Positions 47,395 through 59,900 of a stretch of 64,000 nucleotides of DNA are shown here, piece by piece (within the stretch, counting starts at the first letter, position 1; each line of letters starts with the position of its first letter). Under the pieces are notes generated by a model, which saw only the letters and a program-made list of their open reading frames with translations, ran no database searches and was not told the origin of the DNA. This DNA comes from Atopsyche davidsoni (Eukaryota > Arthropoda > Insecta > Trichoptera > Hydrobiosidae): the NCBI GenBank assembly GCA_022113835.1, contig JAILWY010000016.1, positions 5,673,501-5,737,500 of the forward strand. Direction: 5' to 3'. A program made the position numbers and the translations under genes.

Positions 47395-47670
47395 GAAACT
47401 CTTAAACCATTCGTCTCCCTGCGAAGCCATCCAGTTTCATCAATTAACCGAACCGCGGGTCCCTCTCAGGTAGCCGTACATTTTTCTCCGGGCACAAAGT
47501 TCCGGGGCAGGACTCCTTTATAGCCTGAATAAAAATGACCATGGAGATTGGGCCACACCAGGACGCGCCGCGGTCCGAAAGTCCGTCGGCAAGTTTTTTC
47601 TGTCGATTTGTATAGCTGATTGATCAGGGACTTTAAGTTTCACCACCAGAGCCGCATTCGGCTGCTTTTT
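47395..47670. promoter_or_regulatory. GC-rich island
   Basis: Includes ACCGAACCGCGGGTCCC, TCCGGGGCAGGACTCC and GGACGCGCCGCGGTCCG (imperfect palindrome, near 47560). No coding content recognised. Confidence 0.3.
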
Positions 47671-48488
47671 GCATTACTTCAAAAGATTTATTCTTGTTGT
47701 TAATAACTAAAATGATGGCTTTAAATGTTTCATACATTTAAAAAAATGTCTAATTATAGAAAGTCGTTTTTATGTTATCGAATTTGGTTAAAAATATTTG
47801 GTTGTATATGGTTTTTGGGGTTGGCGAAGTCTCTTATACTAATATACATTAACTTACTGTGTGCAATCATCAAACAAAATTAAGTAATGGCCGCTTAATA
47901 ATTCTCTTGAAGAACAGAATTAATTAAAAATAACATAACTTTTAGGATGAATGTCTTTTGATCATAAAAAAATGAAAACACAGTAGGATTCATTTGCTTT
48001 CGTATTTTTATCAGTTTGCATTTTTTTCGTCGTTGTAATAATCGATACCAAATATTGAGTAATTAAGGTTAATTAACATCAAAATCATTAAAGAACCTTG
48101 TAACGTCAGTAAACTATAGTAATTGTAGGGCATATGTCATGTTCATTTCAAAATAGCGTTTACCAATACCTCATGTAAAAAAAAGCATTTAAAAGGCGTT
48201 ATTATATTATCATTGAACTGCAGATTTTAATATATTCTAGTATATTTCCACACGATTTCAATCCGAAGAAGTTCAAAGTATCGTGCAAGTCACCGGAAGG
48301 TCGTCGAAGGTCAAGCCTGCCCGGGGCGGTGCAGACTGTACCCATATTTGGTTAATATCAGACAATTATGAGGTCTGACCGTTAAAAGTTCCTTTTGCCA
48401 CATCCAAAGAGAAGAGAAATAGTGAAGCCGCATCAGAGGATAAAATATTTAACAATCTCTTGGTTCAACAAACCTGGTTTTGTTTATG
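47670..48488. other. AT-rich DNA, no gene seen
   Basis: Short GC patch at 48285-48345 (GTCACCGGAAGGTCGTCGAAGG). No gene. Confidence 0.5.

Positions 48489-48489
<1 letters not shown>

Positions 48490-48547
<58 letters not shown>
48490..48547. repeat. AT dinucleotide microsatellite, about 29 units
   Basis: Uninterrupted ATAT run. It creates an Ile-Tyr repeat in an overlapping open frame, which is not a gene. Confidence 0.97.
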
Positions 48548-48549
<2 letters not shown>

Positions 48550-50665
48550 CAAAAGCAATCAAATTATATGTAAAGTAATTAGTATGAATTAAGCTATCAA
48601 CAAACCACATTAGCAGGGCAGGAAGGTGGGTGGCCGTTGTTCACAGTAGGCGTATCTCCACACATTTTTGGATCGTAAAACTTTACGAGGCTGTCAGTCT
48701 TACGCTGGTGGGTAATGTCGCAACATTGTGATACATTTTAACGGACATAAAATACAGGAAACTGCCTGATTCGGAGCATCGAAAACTCATGAAAAACACT
48801 GGGCTTCTGCTGAAAAAAACTGTTCCTGGAACAGCGGTTAACAAGATTTCAACATCCATTTTCTTTTTAGATCTTCCTGTGTCTTAAATACATATTTTAT
48901 GTTTACTTAGAATAGTAAGCGTAGTTTTTAATAAATCAAGCCATGCATGCGCTCATACAAGTGCAACATACTCGTACTAAAATTCCCTTCTAAGATGTTT
49001 CTGTTTGATTATATGAATTCAGATAAATATGTACATATTATCAAGTAAATATTTCATTTTAGTGGTGATATAGAGTAAATTAATTCGTTATGTAACAATG
49101 CATTTAGTTAAGCAACTCCTGTGGTTCCTTTTAGTATTGCATATACCACAGAAGTCGCTCAGTCGACATTTGCAAAGACTATAAATAGACATGACTCATA
49201 AATCCAAGGATAAATAAAAAAATTCTGAAGTTTTATTATTTGTTCGATAAAAAATTGTGAATGGCTTTGTCGGTAGGCTAAACAGAGCTCGTAAACATAA
49301 AATATTAAGTTGATTCATTTACTGTACGTGAGAATGATTATGGGACTTTTTGCACATAGCGTAATTAAAAACAAGTTTAAAATCGCATTAAGTTCTTATA
49401 AATCAAGGTTAATTGATACTTTTGAACTATAGGAAGTGGATATGTACTCGCAAATATAGACCGATTTGTTTGTTTCAGATATAATAGATTTATTTGAAGG
49501 TATGAGAAAATGAATTTCAAACGACATTCATTCATAATAGCTATAAAAGAAATAATGAAACAGCAGTATAAAGTTCTTTGCCTTAAATAAATATAATTTT
49601 TTAATAAAATAACACATTTTTCTTCCAGTAATTATTTAATGTGTACTTATAAATCATAAATATCGAACACAATCAAAACTCAAATGAATTTATTTATAAT
49701 TCAATTATTATAACCTAATATGTATGTAAAGGGTATGAAATAAGTTTTTTTTAAACATTTTAAAGTCTTTCAACAAGTTGTTTTGATTTTATTTTTTTCA
49801 TAATTTTGAGTAGTTTTTTGGTCGTTACCGATAAACTCAAACTCAAATCAACATAAAAAACATAATAAATATTAATTGAAATGTTAGTATTATGCATGTT
49901 GAATCTATCTTAATTACGATGAATTTTTATAACGCCATTAATATTTTAGTACATTATAAATTACAAAGTCATAAATTTTTTTCGTCTGACCACAATATAA
50001 ACAAAATAAAAAGAATAATTTGTTTCTCCTAAACGAGTAAATTAATAAAAAAACAAGTGTGTTTTCAAACCATTTTATAAATATTATAATTTATAAACAT
50101 TATATCAGTATTATAAATATGTATTAACTCATTTTCGCGTGACTCGTGTTAGTGTAAATTCCCATCTGTATATAGCCAAAAAATTAATCAATCCTCTTGA
50201 TCAATAAATATCCTTTTGGTCACCTGTGAGATTTTTATGCCTCGGTGATTCTAATAAATGTCAACATGAATTCTACTCTCCTTTTACTTATAAACACATG
50301 CGATATCACCTCTACCTTATGACATTTTCTCATTCCGCTCTCTATTTTGGATTCATTTGATTGAATATTTTTTGTGAATATTGCCCCAAATTGTCCCGAT
50401 GCTACCAAAATTGGGCCCGTTCTATCAACTACGTTGTCAAGATCGGATGTGTACTGACAATTAATGCACGGACACATTTAGAATGTATATAAAAAATATC
50501 TACAGTATAATCACATGTTTTACTTAAGCATATTAGTACTAATTAAATATATTTTTCAGATAAAATAACATGTTTGCACTTTTCAGGTATTTGCAAAACA
50601 AAAATACAATCTCACAGGTTTAAAGTTTAGAATTAGATCATTTACCATACTAGAAAGCAATATAA
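48550..50665. other. AT-rich DNA, no gene seen
   Basis: Positions 48610-48850 are balanced, without a domain-bearing frame. The rest is A/T runs. An 80-codon - strand frame (50235-50477) has no recognisable product. Confidence 0.5.
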
Positions 50666-50667
50666 CG

Positions 50668-51067
50668 CGAGGGATACGTTCCGGAAAAAATCGCGTTAAG
50701 TGAAATTCGCGTATATCGGGGATTACGATTAAACATACATACATAGTCAAAACTTAATCCAAAAAAAAACGAATCATTTGAATCAATCACTTTAATTATA
50801 ATAACACTTTATGCAGTATTACTTACATGTTATATTTACTGAAAATACAACTATTGTCTTTTGGGTAGCGTTTCTTTTACGTTCTTGTAAAATACGTTCT
50901 TAATACCCAACGCTGTTTTTAATTTTCAAGAGAAGTTACTACATTATGTTCATACACATTCTTAAAATAAGAAATTCGCGTAATGCGAGGCATTTTAACG
51001 CGAAATTTGAAATTCGCGTTATAGTGAAACCGCGCATAACGGGGTCGCGTAAAGCGGGGTATTACTG
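50668..51067. mobile_element. pogo/Tigger-like DNA transposon fragment
   Basis: The right end, reverse-complemented, begins CAGTAATACCCCGCTTTACG and is followed outside by TA (51068-51069), the hallmark of Tc1/mariner-superfamily pogo/Tigger elements. Inside are repeated CGCGTTA/AATTCGCG strings (TAACGCGAGGGATACGTTCC near 50671; AAATTCGCGTTATAG near 51010). The left end lacks the CAGTA terminus, so it is truncated. No transposase frame survives; the 400-bp length fits a MITE-like deletion derivative. Confidence 0.75.
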
Positions 51068-51069
51068 TA

Positions 51070-51340
51070 TATCAAATTAATGTATTTATTATCTTTATGA
51101 TCTATTGAAGTAAAACATAGTATTAGGCATAAAATTCATTGATAAATAGTATGTTTTGATATAAACCTAGCGCATTGGCGCTCTGTGAATTATAAATTAA
51201 TTAAATATATTTTTGAGTGGAAATAAGTTGACTATAAAAACGTGTTTTTTTTGTAATATTTTCGTAATACAATTAAAAAGTATTTGTGCATTTTTTTTTT
51301 TGTATACTAGTGCGAAATTTTTTTATAAAACTTGAACGAG
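51070..51340. other. AT-rich DNA
   Basis: Nothing recognised apart from a poly-T run near 51290. Confidence 0.55.
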
Positions 51341-51600
51341 TAGAACGCCCCTGCAGTCTAGTAACTAATCGGTTAAATTCAAAAATTGATGATTTTAATT
51401 GTGTATTTAAAAAAAAACACAAATCAGTTCGAAGGTTGTCAACCCTCGGGCGATGGGCGCGCACTTCATGACGTATTCATGGAGCATTTAGGGCGGGTCT
51501 GCTCCGCGGAGATAGCCGCCCCACAGCCGCCCACTTGTCACGCACTCGTGCCAGCCCTGGTGATAAATCCATCAAATCACACTCCTGGCCCCTAATGTAT
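51340..51600. promoter_or_regulatory. GC-rich island
   Basis: CpG-rich core 51440-51550 (GGGCGATGGGCGCGCAC; CTCCGCGGAG, a 10-bp palindrome near 51501). It ends with TGATAAATCCATCA near 51560, a pair of TGAT/ATCA half-sites of the Exd/Hox type. Regulatory role inferred. Confidence 0.35.
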
Positions 51601-53790
51601 TCAAGTTATGAATTTTTAGGCCTTTTAATTAAATAGGAGACATTTTGTGCGTACTCGTTGTTGACAAGTAAGTGAGATTTGAAAGATTAAAATAATTGAT
51701 CGAATAAATTATTTAAATGCTTTTAAACGGTGCATTTCAAATATTTTTTTTTTAAAATAATTAAAGTACATGTTCTTTAGCTTATTTATAATTTTTGATA
51801 GATGGGTATTCTTGTAACTGATATTTAATGGTTTTCACAACATTGATAAATAAATGCAATTATTTGGTGAACAATTAAACATCCCCGTACATTTTTTTAT
51901 GACCTCTATTTTTTATATTTTATATGTAACACGTGATTTTTTAATGATTTTTTTAGAGTACTTAAAAAAACAATTGTTTCTCTTTCTGTTTATTTACCAC
52001 AATTAAGTTTATTTAGTAAGTGAGTTATTAAGTTGTTCATGTAACACACCTTAAAACCGTGTTATGTTATTTTTAAATTTACTCTGAAAAATAAATTAAT
52101 CCTGTAATAGATAAATGTAGTAGGTAAAAATTTCCGAAATAAAAAGAATCGGAGAAGTAACTGGGAATAAATATAAAAAGCCTCGATTATTGAGCATCAA
52201 TCTAAAGAGCGGAAATTATATAATTAAATTAAATGTACATAGATAGTAAAAAAAATATTATTAGAGCAAAAAGTCGTCAGTTTGGTTTAATGGTAATTAG
52301 TGATACTAATTGACTAGAAAAAAATATACTTCAATGATTAACTAACTTCTAAGCTAATGATTGTAATACAATATAAGTATGTTTTGTCTGCTAATGATTT
52401 GTCTTGTAATTAAATATTTTCACGACAACATAGACGCGGTAATGTTATAAAATTCTTTAGCCAATATATTTAGTTTCTTTTTTAAATTAAAAAAACGAAT
52501 CTGCCTGGACTTATATTTATAACTATTTTATGTGGCTTTGGTGTCTGAAGACGGATGGTAGGTATGTATTATAAATTGACGATACACCTACGTTGTTATG
52601 TTTTTTCACGGTTAACACAGAAATATAAAACGTTTTTATTAATGAATTGATAATTAGTTATGTAGAATTCGACACAATGAACACTTAAAACCAGACTGAA
52701 ATTTCATTGAACTCTGTTCTAGGAATGTCAACGGAAGTGTGGGAATGCTTGACTCGCCAAGCGACAGAATTCTCGGTACGAATTAAAATAATTCTTACAA
52801 TAACAGGATTTTCCTTAACCCATTGCAATGAAAATAACAAATTTATTGTTGTTATTTTTTTTATTATTATTTAAACATTGATTTATGCTATACTTTAAAT
52901 AAAAGAAGCCGCGATAAACGCCACGTAAAGAAAAATTAAACTTTGATTTTGCTTATTTGTTAAAAGAGAAGTTAACAAGGTTTACATTGTCTGACTAAAC
53001 GTGCTTAATCAAACTTGTGTCTTGTATAAACAGTTTAGTTTTAAATCGATAGATGGGAATTAAAGCTCGCAGATTAACGATTGAACCCAAAAGTTAATCA
53101 ATACAAGTTATACAAAAGTGAAAATAATAATTATTAATATGTTTAAACACTTTTGTAAAATGTACCATGAATTATTTTATATATTTACGAAATAAATCTA
53201 TTACTACTAACAACAATAGATTTATGTCATTGCTAGTGGAAATAAGTAATTAATGTCTTAAAAATACAATTTTTTTTTAATAACATGTCGATTCAGACCA
53301 AAGCTTGCTTTATCTTATTTGAGTCTTGAGCTTCAAACCGGGAAGAGAAAAAAGTTATTTAAATTTTCTTTTATATAGTGAATTATCCTTGAATTTAAAA
53401 AAATATCCCTCTCAGAGAGTGCAGAGAAGTGCTTCTTTTTATATTTACATATTGTCTGATCTTGGATGTCACCTAATCGCATAAACAAATTAACGTCCCA
53501 AAGTTATGCTGAAATACATTATTAAAATATCTCAAACTGTATTTGCCTTTTTTCATATTAGAAAAGGTCATAAATGATAATTTTCAATGTATTGTGAAAA
53601 TAAAAATGAATGCAATATATTATAATATTGAGCGATTTATAAAAAATAACCGCACAGTTCTTCTTGAAATTTGGTTAAAATCTTTTTAGCCGCTGGCTCG
53701 TACGCGTTTCAACATAAAATAAATTGTAAATAATTAAATTTCAACTGCCTTTGTTTTTGTAGACATTAAACGTATTATACGTGCAAAAAA
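51600..53790. other. AT-rich DNA, no gene seen
   Basis: Long A/T-rich stretch without open frames above 60 codons, GC islands or recognisable repeats. Confidence 0.6.
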
Positions 53791-54020
53791 GAACGTCCCC
53801 CAAAGCACCACACAGATTCATAATGTGCCACGTTGCATCAGCCGGAGCACTCTCCTTCTTCAAGCAATTTATTTTTTAGCACTATCATCGTATGAGCGCG
53901 TAAATTTGGCCACCTTGCATTTATGCAAAATGAACCCTTCCCTCGATAAACCCCGACCCTAGGCGCTTGCGCAGTCGTGGCCCATTTTTCAAAAAACAAA
54001 GAGTTCTTCACCCCCTAGGT
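53790..54020. promoter_or_regulatory. GC-balanced island with POU-type inverted site
   Basis: TTGCAT-TT-ATGCAA at 53915-53928 is a near-perfect inverted pair of POU half-sites. CCACCTTGCA precedes it, and CCACCTTGCAG also occurs in the 18.0-kb island. A CACCCCCTAGG string follows near 54010. Possible enhancer. Confidence 0.35.
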
Positions 54021-54830
54021 AGATTAGGGATGAAAACAGAGGGTGAGATATTGAAATTCTTTTATAAGTTATAACTTTTTGACACCAGATCATTGACTTA
54101 GTCATATGAAGTCTCTCACACTTTTTGCCAGGAGCTTCTCGGTAATATAATGATATATCACCTTCTCCAGCAAAACATCAACACTTTCCAGGAAAAATAT
54201 TTTATTAAGGAAAATATACCAGAGTTTCAAAAAGTTTTCCATAATTCATAATCAAACTTTCACTAATATCGGGAAAAATATTATTGGTTTAAAAATTTAA
54301 AACATTTCATTGAATTTGGTTCTATTAAAATATTTTTGACTTAAAAAATCACCAACTTTACATTTGAGAGTGTTTATATTTTTAGAATCAAGACTTTCAC
54401 TTTAGGAATACTTTTAGAATAAAAACACTAACTCTTTATGAGAAATATAGTTATATATGAATAGCTTTTCTGGATGTGTAAAGACAACCAAATACTTCAG
54501 TTTACTTAGAGGTTTGGTTCTTACCATCCGCGCCCTTTTTCATTTTCAATCAGGGTAATAAAAAAACAAACAATAAAAATTAAAATAAAGTTGATGGTAT
54601 TGTTATGAAATCTAAGGAGTTCAATAATGTCCATACAGTATATCTGACTCTAGGTTTCAATGTGCTTCTAAAAAAATAAATAAAATATATATTGCAAGTT
54701 AAATTTTGATATTTGTAAATCACTCCTTCGCGTGTTTTTTCAATATCCAAAACCTCGAAAAAGACGGCTGTGACAAAATCAGTTCTTTCGTCCATACATA
54801 CCATCTAAGGGATGAATTTTTAGTGGATGG
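54020..54830. other. AT-rich DNA, no gene seen
   Basis: No distinctive structure beyond A/T runs. A 74-codon - strand frame has no recognisable product. Confidence 0.5.
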
Positions 54831-54965
54831 TTTCAGAGGGTTGTGGAGGCTGTTTATCAGTGTAAATGATAACAGGGCTGTTGCCATGGGGAGGCGGAGG
54901 GGTGGAAACGGTTCGTTACGACAGAGCCTATCAACTGCAAGATGAGGGAGCACCCTCCCCAATGA
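54830..54965. other. Small GC-rich patch
   Basis: GGGGAGGCGGAGGGGTGG near 54889 on +. Two opposite open frames overlap here (54706-54945 + and 54720-54962 -); neither has a domain. Confidence 0.35.
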
Positions 54966-55545
54966 AATGTATTGTCTATATTTTAAGGGTGGTCTTGTTG
55001 AAAGCTTGCAGATAAGTGTAAGGATTGGCTTAGTTTTTGAACTAAATTTAAAAAAATTCTCCTAAATTCAAGAAATATTATAATGCAATGAAACATTAAT
55101 GCGACTATTATCAATTCAAATAAATTTTGAAAAAAGTCTATCATACCATATATATTTTCAATATAAATCGGTATTTCAAAAAATTAGCCACTTTCACGGA
55201 AGTAACAACTTAAGCACATATTTTTATAAAATCATGTAAATAATTCTACAACCAAAAATAATCCAACATTACATAATAACATAATGTTATACATTTTCTT
55301 TCAAAAGAAAAAAAAAAGTACCTTAAGAATGAATTCTTCTATTTGAAAACCTGAATGCTTTTTATATTTGTATAATTTGATCAATTTTAAGTTTTGATAA
55401 TGCATTCAGATCAAAGCTCAAACAAAATATGATACTTTGATTTCATTTATGTATATTTTTAATTATTGATTTTTGAATGGACATTATGATATTTGACATT
55501 AAAACGAAGCGTTTGGTTGATGATTAAGAGTTATTCATGATGATC
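54965..55545. other. AT-rich DNA, no gene seen
   Basis: A/T runs only. Confidence 0.55.
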
Positions 55546-55745
55546 AGGCTTTCAGCTGTCGACTCGGTGTCGTGTTTCGGGGGCAGCCCTGCGCGGGGCC
55601 AGGCTGCCTGCACGTAAGTGCAAAGTTGGTCCGCCGTTGATCCGCGCACTTATCCGCCCAGGACGGCCCATTGGCGACGGAATCGGACCATTTCACCCGC
55701 CCTGCCGTGGATCGGCCGAGTCCGAGGCCCAGGGCTGCCACCGAT
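55545..55745. promoter_or_regulatory. CpG island
   Basis: Dense CpG from GTCGACTCGGTGTCG to GGCCGAGTCCGAGGCCC. Positions 55640-55690 contain GATCCGCGCACTTATCCGCCC. The 65-codon - frame ends within it and lacks a domain. Confidence 0.35.
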
Positions 55746-55749
55746 TAGA

Positions 55750-56165
55750 TTAAAAGTTATTTAACCTTAGTAAAAATAAAATATTTTGATTACGTATCAA
55801 AATAAGACGTCCACACTTTCGTGACGAAAAAATATTATATTGCCACATGTGTGCACGTTTAAAAAAAATTATTTCCGTTCAATGGCGTCCAGCCTTAATA
55901 AATAACAGAGCATTGAGTGCATCACACTGTAAACTGTAATAATAAATATTTCGTACATTACCAAGTATACGTTGGGAATACATGCAACATCATGCTTAGA
56001 TTTAAAGTCCACTGCACACTCTTATCAAAAATATTTTATTACCTGAAAATGACCCTTTTCAATAATTTTATTTTCAAAAATAAGCAAATATCAAAGGTGT
56101 CCGATTAATACTTTGTTTAATTTAATTATTTCACTAATTTCGTATATTTATTAAAACCCTATAGA
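55750..56165. other. AT-rich DNA, no gene seen
   Basis: Balanced only near 55840-55890. Nothing recognised. Confidence 0.55.
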
Positions 56166-56660
56166 AAAATGTCCTCCCCTCGGCAGCCTCCCCGCATAAA
56201 GCCAGAGTCCCTTCCCCCCGGACCCATGGCCGTCAATGTCACTCGGAGGGTAGCGAGGGAGGAGCTTTCACCCGCCTTAGTTCTGCGAGGCTAGGGGCTG
56301 GAAACTTTTCAACGACCGTTTTGTTTACGATCCCATCGTAAATTTTAAACAATAAAAGGAGAGCCGATTCCATAATGGGTCAACTTCACTTTATCGTTTT
56401 TTAAATTAGATCGGAGGCGATGTGCGAAGGCGACCCGGCGTGCCCGTATCGATTGATCTGTCTCGGACGCATCGCATCATAATTGGGACTTTTATTTACG
56501 GTTTCCATTTTATTTTCTCCCATTAAACTCGTTTATTCTTTTTGTTATCGCGTAATTGAATGTTTCGGGTCTGTTTTCGTATTGCATTCGGTATAAATAG
56601 CTCGGTTTTATTTCGAGCGAAAGGGTATCCTTGAATAGAAATAAGCGTCTGTCTGTGAAA
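56165..56660 (+). promoter_or_regulatory. Candidate core promoter/enhancer block with TATA box
   Basis: GC-rich DNA at 56170-56300 and 56400-56480 leads to a textbook TATAAATAG at 56592-56600 flanked by CGG and CTCGG. A start would be expected near 56622-56632. Upstream, TCGATTGATCTG (near 56448) has an Exd-like TGAT repeat and GCATAAAGCC lies near 56194. No open frame above 60 codons follows for about 300 bp, so a coding first exon is not evident; a non-coding RNA or spliced 5' UTR would fit. Confidence 0.4.
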
Positions 56661-57650
56661 TTTTACGTTCGATTTTATAGTCGAAGGCAGACATCTTATT
56701 AAGCTCTAACCTTGTTGAAAATGAGTTATATCTTATTCATAGTATTTGTCTGCCGCTAGTGTAGTAACGTCTTCATATAAAATGAATATATTTAGATGTA
56801 ACGAGTTTCTAAGAAAGTCTTTTAATTGTAGTTCTTCTTTGTCTGAATTACAACTAAAAATTTATTTACATTTTAATTTTTTTATCATAAATATGTACTC
56901 GTAGATACTTCAGTAGCGTAAATATTTAAATATTATTATCACAAAAGATACTCGTACTTGACAATATTTCATCTAAAAATGAATGCCTCCTTTTTGTCAA
57001 TTCACCTTCGTTGAAGCTTTTAAAAAACTTCAATTAGAAGTGATTGTTTCAAATTCAATTTCCTTAGTCCTATTTAGCTATAAAATTATAAGAATGATAT
57101 TTTTTTTAAATTACAAAACAGTTTATAATTACTTTATCAAATATTTTACTTGTAATTTTGTAACATTTAGTTTTGATGATTTTTTTATTCTCGAATCTGA
57201 ATTTATGCAAAATCCAAGGCACAAGACAGAATATTTAATTTATTTTGTTTAAAAACTTTTGGTTTAACTTAGAAAAGATTAAAAATAATGCAATAATCGT
57301 TATACAGAGGCAACGAAGTGATAACTTGTTTCAACACTTTTATATTCTTTCGAAAATTCTGAAATAAACTCCAATCTATTTGCTTGCTATTATAAGCAAC
57401 ATACAACTGAAAAATATAGTTATTTATAAAACAAATGATGATATTTAGTTTAAGGATATATACATATATATGTATAAATAAAATCATGAAAAACAGTGTT
57501 AGTTGTTTGTCTATAATAAAAGTGAATAAATATAAATATGTCGTTAATAATACTGGGCAAATAAACTGCTTTTTGATTGTAAATTATTTTTATATAAAAG
57601 AAAAAATATACGGTCACGAATTCAACAACTCTTCAGAAATACAAAAATAT
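56660..57650. other. AT-rich DNA, no gene recognised
   Basis: An 89-codon frame (56983-57252, +) is Phe/Ile/Asn-rich and hydrophobic by base composition. TATATACATATATATGTATA near 57457 is a short palindrome. Nothing convincing as a gene. Confidence 0.5.
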
Positions 57651-58175
57651 GTTCTGTATTTTGTCTATTCCATCGCTCTGAGTAGTGGAGTCTTCGGGTT
57701 TCAGCGCTGCATGTACACGAGTAATACGAACTCTGTATAATTTACGAGTAATGCACTTACCGGATTCCTTTTTCATCATAATAAAACAGTTGATAACAGA
57801 AATACAACGAACTCGGCTTTTAATGATTATCGATTCGAATAAAACGCGAGTTAATAAATCAGTCCCATAATGATGAGCTGTTCCTCGATAAGCCACCTCT
57901 GTAATTATTTAGTTGTAAACCGATTGACGAGCGTGCACTAAACCCGTCGCACTGACTGCCTCGAAGCTACTCGGAATCGACGGGATGTTTTCGGATGTCG
58001 CATGCGATACTGATTTATACGGGAGCAATTCCGGGTTGATTATGACGACATATCTGATTATGGCCGGCGATGCGAGACAAAGCGACGAGCATTTGCCGTG
58101 CGATTTGGTTTATAGTAAACAGGATTACTCGCGATTGTACATAAACTTTGGCGATAAAATAAAGCGGTAGTTTCG
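57650..58175. promoter_or_regulatory. CpG-containing balanced block
   Basis: More than 400 bp of balanced sequence (for example TCGAAGCTACTCGGAATCGACGGG near 57961 and GGCCGGCGATGCGAGACAAAGCG near 58061). Two opposite open frames (57633-57896 - and 57985-58170 +) lack domains and the second lacks a Kozak-like context. Low repeat content makes it a good candidate for conserved non-coding DNA. Confidence 0.3.
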
Positions 58176-58179
58176 TGAA

Positions 58180-58530
58180 ATATTTTTCATTATTTCAAAC
58201 CATGCAATTGTAATAAAAACTTACTCCCGGATAACGTCGTTATATTGTTTTGCATTATTTTCTACAGTAGGATAAAGCCGTTAAGCTCCGTTGTATTTGT
58301 CGATGTTGACTAAAATTTTGAAGTTTATTTCAAGATTTAATCACAACGATGCATACTTAATTTTTTAATATGAGTGAACGTAATTCACTGTACTATTGTG
58401 CAAATGTCTAAAGACAGGGTTATATACGTCTCTTGTTATGAGATAAAGAACCAGAAACATTATTCTTGGTAGACTATAGTGATGATAAGGTTATGAAATA
58501 TGAAATCATGTATAGCTGATTGTATTCAAC
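58180..58530. other. AT-rich DNA, no gene seen
   Basis: No distinctive structure. Confidence 0.5.
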
Positions 58531-58532
58531 AG

Positions 58533-58620
58533 GTTGTTAGCTAATTGGTTTAATGGTTAAATCGTTGAACAAAAACTGAGAGTTCGCCGGTTTGATCGAC
58601 ACCGGACGGATAATTTAAAC
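58533..58620 (+). mobile_element. tRNA-like sequence (degenerate tRNA or SINE head)
   Basis: TTAGCTAATTGGTTTAATGG (58537-58556) matches a tRNA A-box/D-arm region, and CCGG-TTTGATCGACA-CCGG (58587-58605) is a T-arm-like stem whose loop is too long (11 nt) for a functional tRNA. A/B-box spacing of about 45 bp is right for RNA polymerase III. It is followed by CGGATAATTTAAAC. I read it as a degenerate tRNA-derived element distinct from the 12.7/26.9-kb family. Confidence 0.5.
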
Positions 58621-58624
58621 AAAA

Positions 58625-58900
58625 ATTTATTTCATATATATGTCTATATGAAAGTAAAAAAAAATCTTATTTTTATATAAAACATTTGAAATTTAAGACC
58701 AACCCTCCAATAATTGCAATACTTTTCATGTCAATATTTTACACATAGATTTTTTAATTTTTTTAATGTAGATGGCGATCTCAAATGTTTCTTATATATC
58801 ATTTCCCAAGCATTCAAACGTTATCTCAACAGAGCATTCCAAAAGCACTCGATAGGTTTCTGAGAAATATATAAATAGGATGCAATAAAATACACCACAC
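58625..58900. other. AT-rich DNA
   Basis: Contains a run of A near 58658 and no gene. Confidence 0.5.
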
Positions 58901-59060
58901 CATATTGCGAGGGGAGGTAGAGACACCGATGTTCGATAGAGGCGAAAAATAATCGCAGAATTTAGGATTGCTTTATGTATTGTGTTCAAGGGATGATTGA
59001 CAAGCGGGGTAGTGCGGCGCGAGTGCTCGGAAGTAGGTTGCACTTGATGCAGCCTTATGC
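58900..59060. other. GC-balanced patch
   Basis: GCGAGGGGAGGTAGAGACACCG and GCGGGGTAGTGCGGCGCGAG strings. No gene is recognised in the 83-codon - frame crossing it. Confidence 0.3.
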
Positions 59061-59650
59061 TTATGACAACGACAATTCTCCAATCTCCATTTCAAGGACC
59101 TTTTAAACTATTATCTGTGAAATAAAAATATATGAAATGAATAGTTCTTGTTTTCAAAACCACTTTGGTTAAATATTTTTTTTATATGAAATCTTTCATA
59201 ACATAATAAACCTGTATAACTCTCGATCTCTTTTCTATTCTGAGTTGATTCCAAGAATTCATTGAATATCAAAAATTCACTCAAGATTGAATGATGAAAT
59301 TAAATTTTTCAATTAATTGGGTTTTATAAATATTTATAAGAAAGAAAACATTGAATAAATGTCAATAAGGGTGAGAATAATTAATCAATTCAAAGCTATT
59401 TTAAATTATTTTGTAACAGGTTTGTATATATATGTTCGATTAGAGTTATTTATTCAGCAATGTGAAATATCAGAAAATGGATCAAATTCAATTTATTTTT
59501 ACAAAGTTTAAACTATATTATATAAAATATTAAAAAAAACATTTTAATATTTTGAAGATTTGGGTAATGCGCTTTTATACGTTTTGCGATTGTTATTTTT
59601 ATAAATAAATTTAGAAAAATGGTTTCTAGTAAAAATATATTTGAAAAACA
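59060..59650. other. AT-rich DNA, no gene seen
   Basis: A/T runs only. Confidence 0.55.
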
Positions 59651-59900
59651 CTGGTCCGCTTTTACTAGGCGCGCCCTCGCCCCTAAAGAGATTGAAAGCG
59701 AGTTGAATATTTCATAAATTTTCACCACGCCAGGTTTGGTATTGTGTTCTTGTACAATATTTCGGAGAAATGCCTGCCTGGTGCTTTTTTCCGTCGATAA
59801 ACGTTGCGGTCGGGCGAGCGCCGCGCAAGCCGACTGAATTTCTTTCAGAGAAGGATTTTTTATGCCAGCCCCCCAAAAGCCTGCGCAGAGCTCTGCTGGT
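59650..59900. promoter_or_regulatory. GC-balanced island
   Basis: CTAGGCGCGCCCTCGCCCC near 59668 and GGTCGGGCGAGCGCCGCGC near 59808. A 75-codon + frame from 59770 has an ATG but no domain and decays into A/T-rich codons. Confidence 0.3.

Noticed and set aside
48395..48592. Open frame with an Ile-Tyr repeat
   Set aside because: It is a translation of the AT dinucleotide array.
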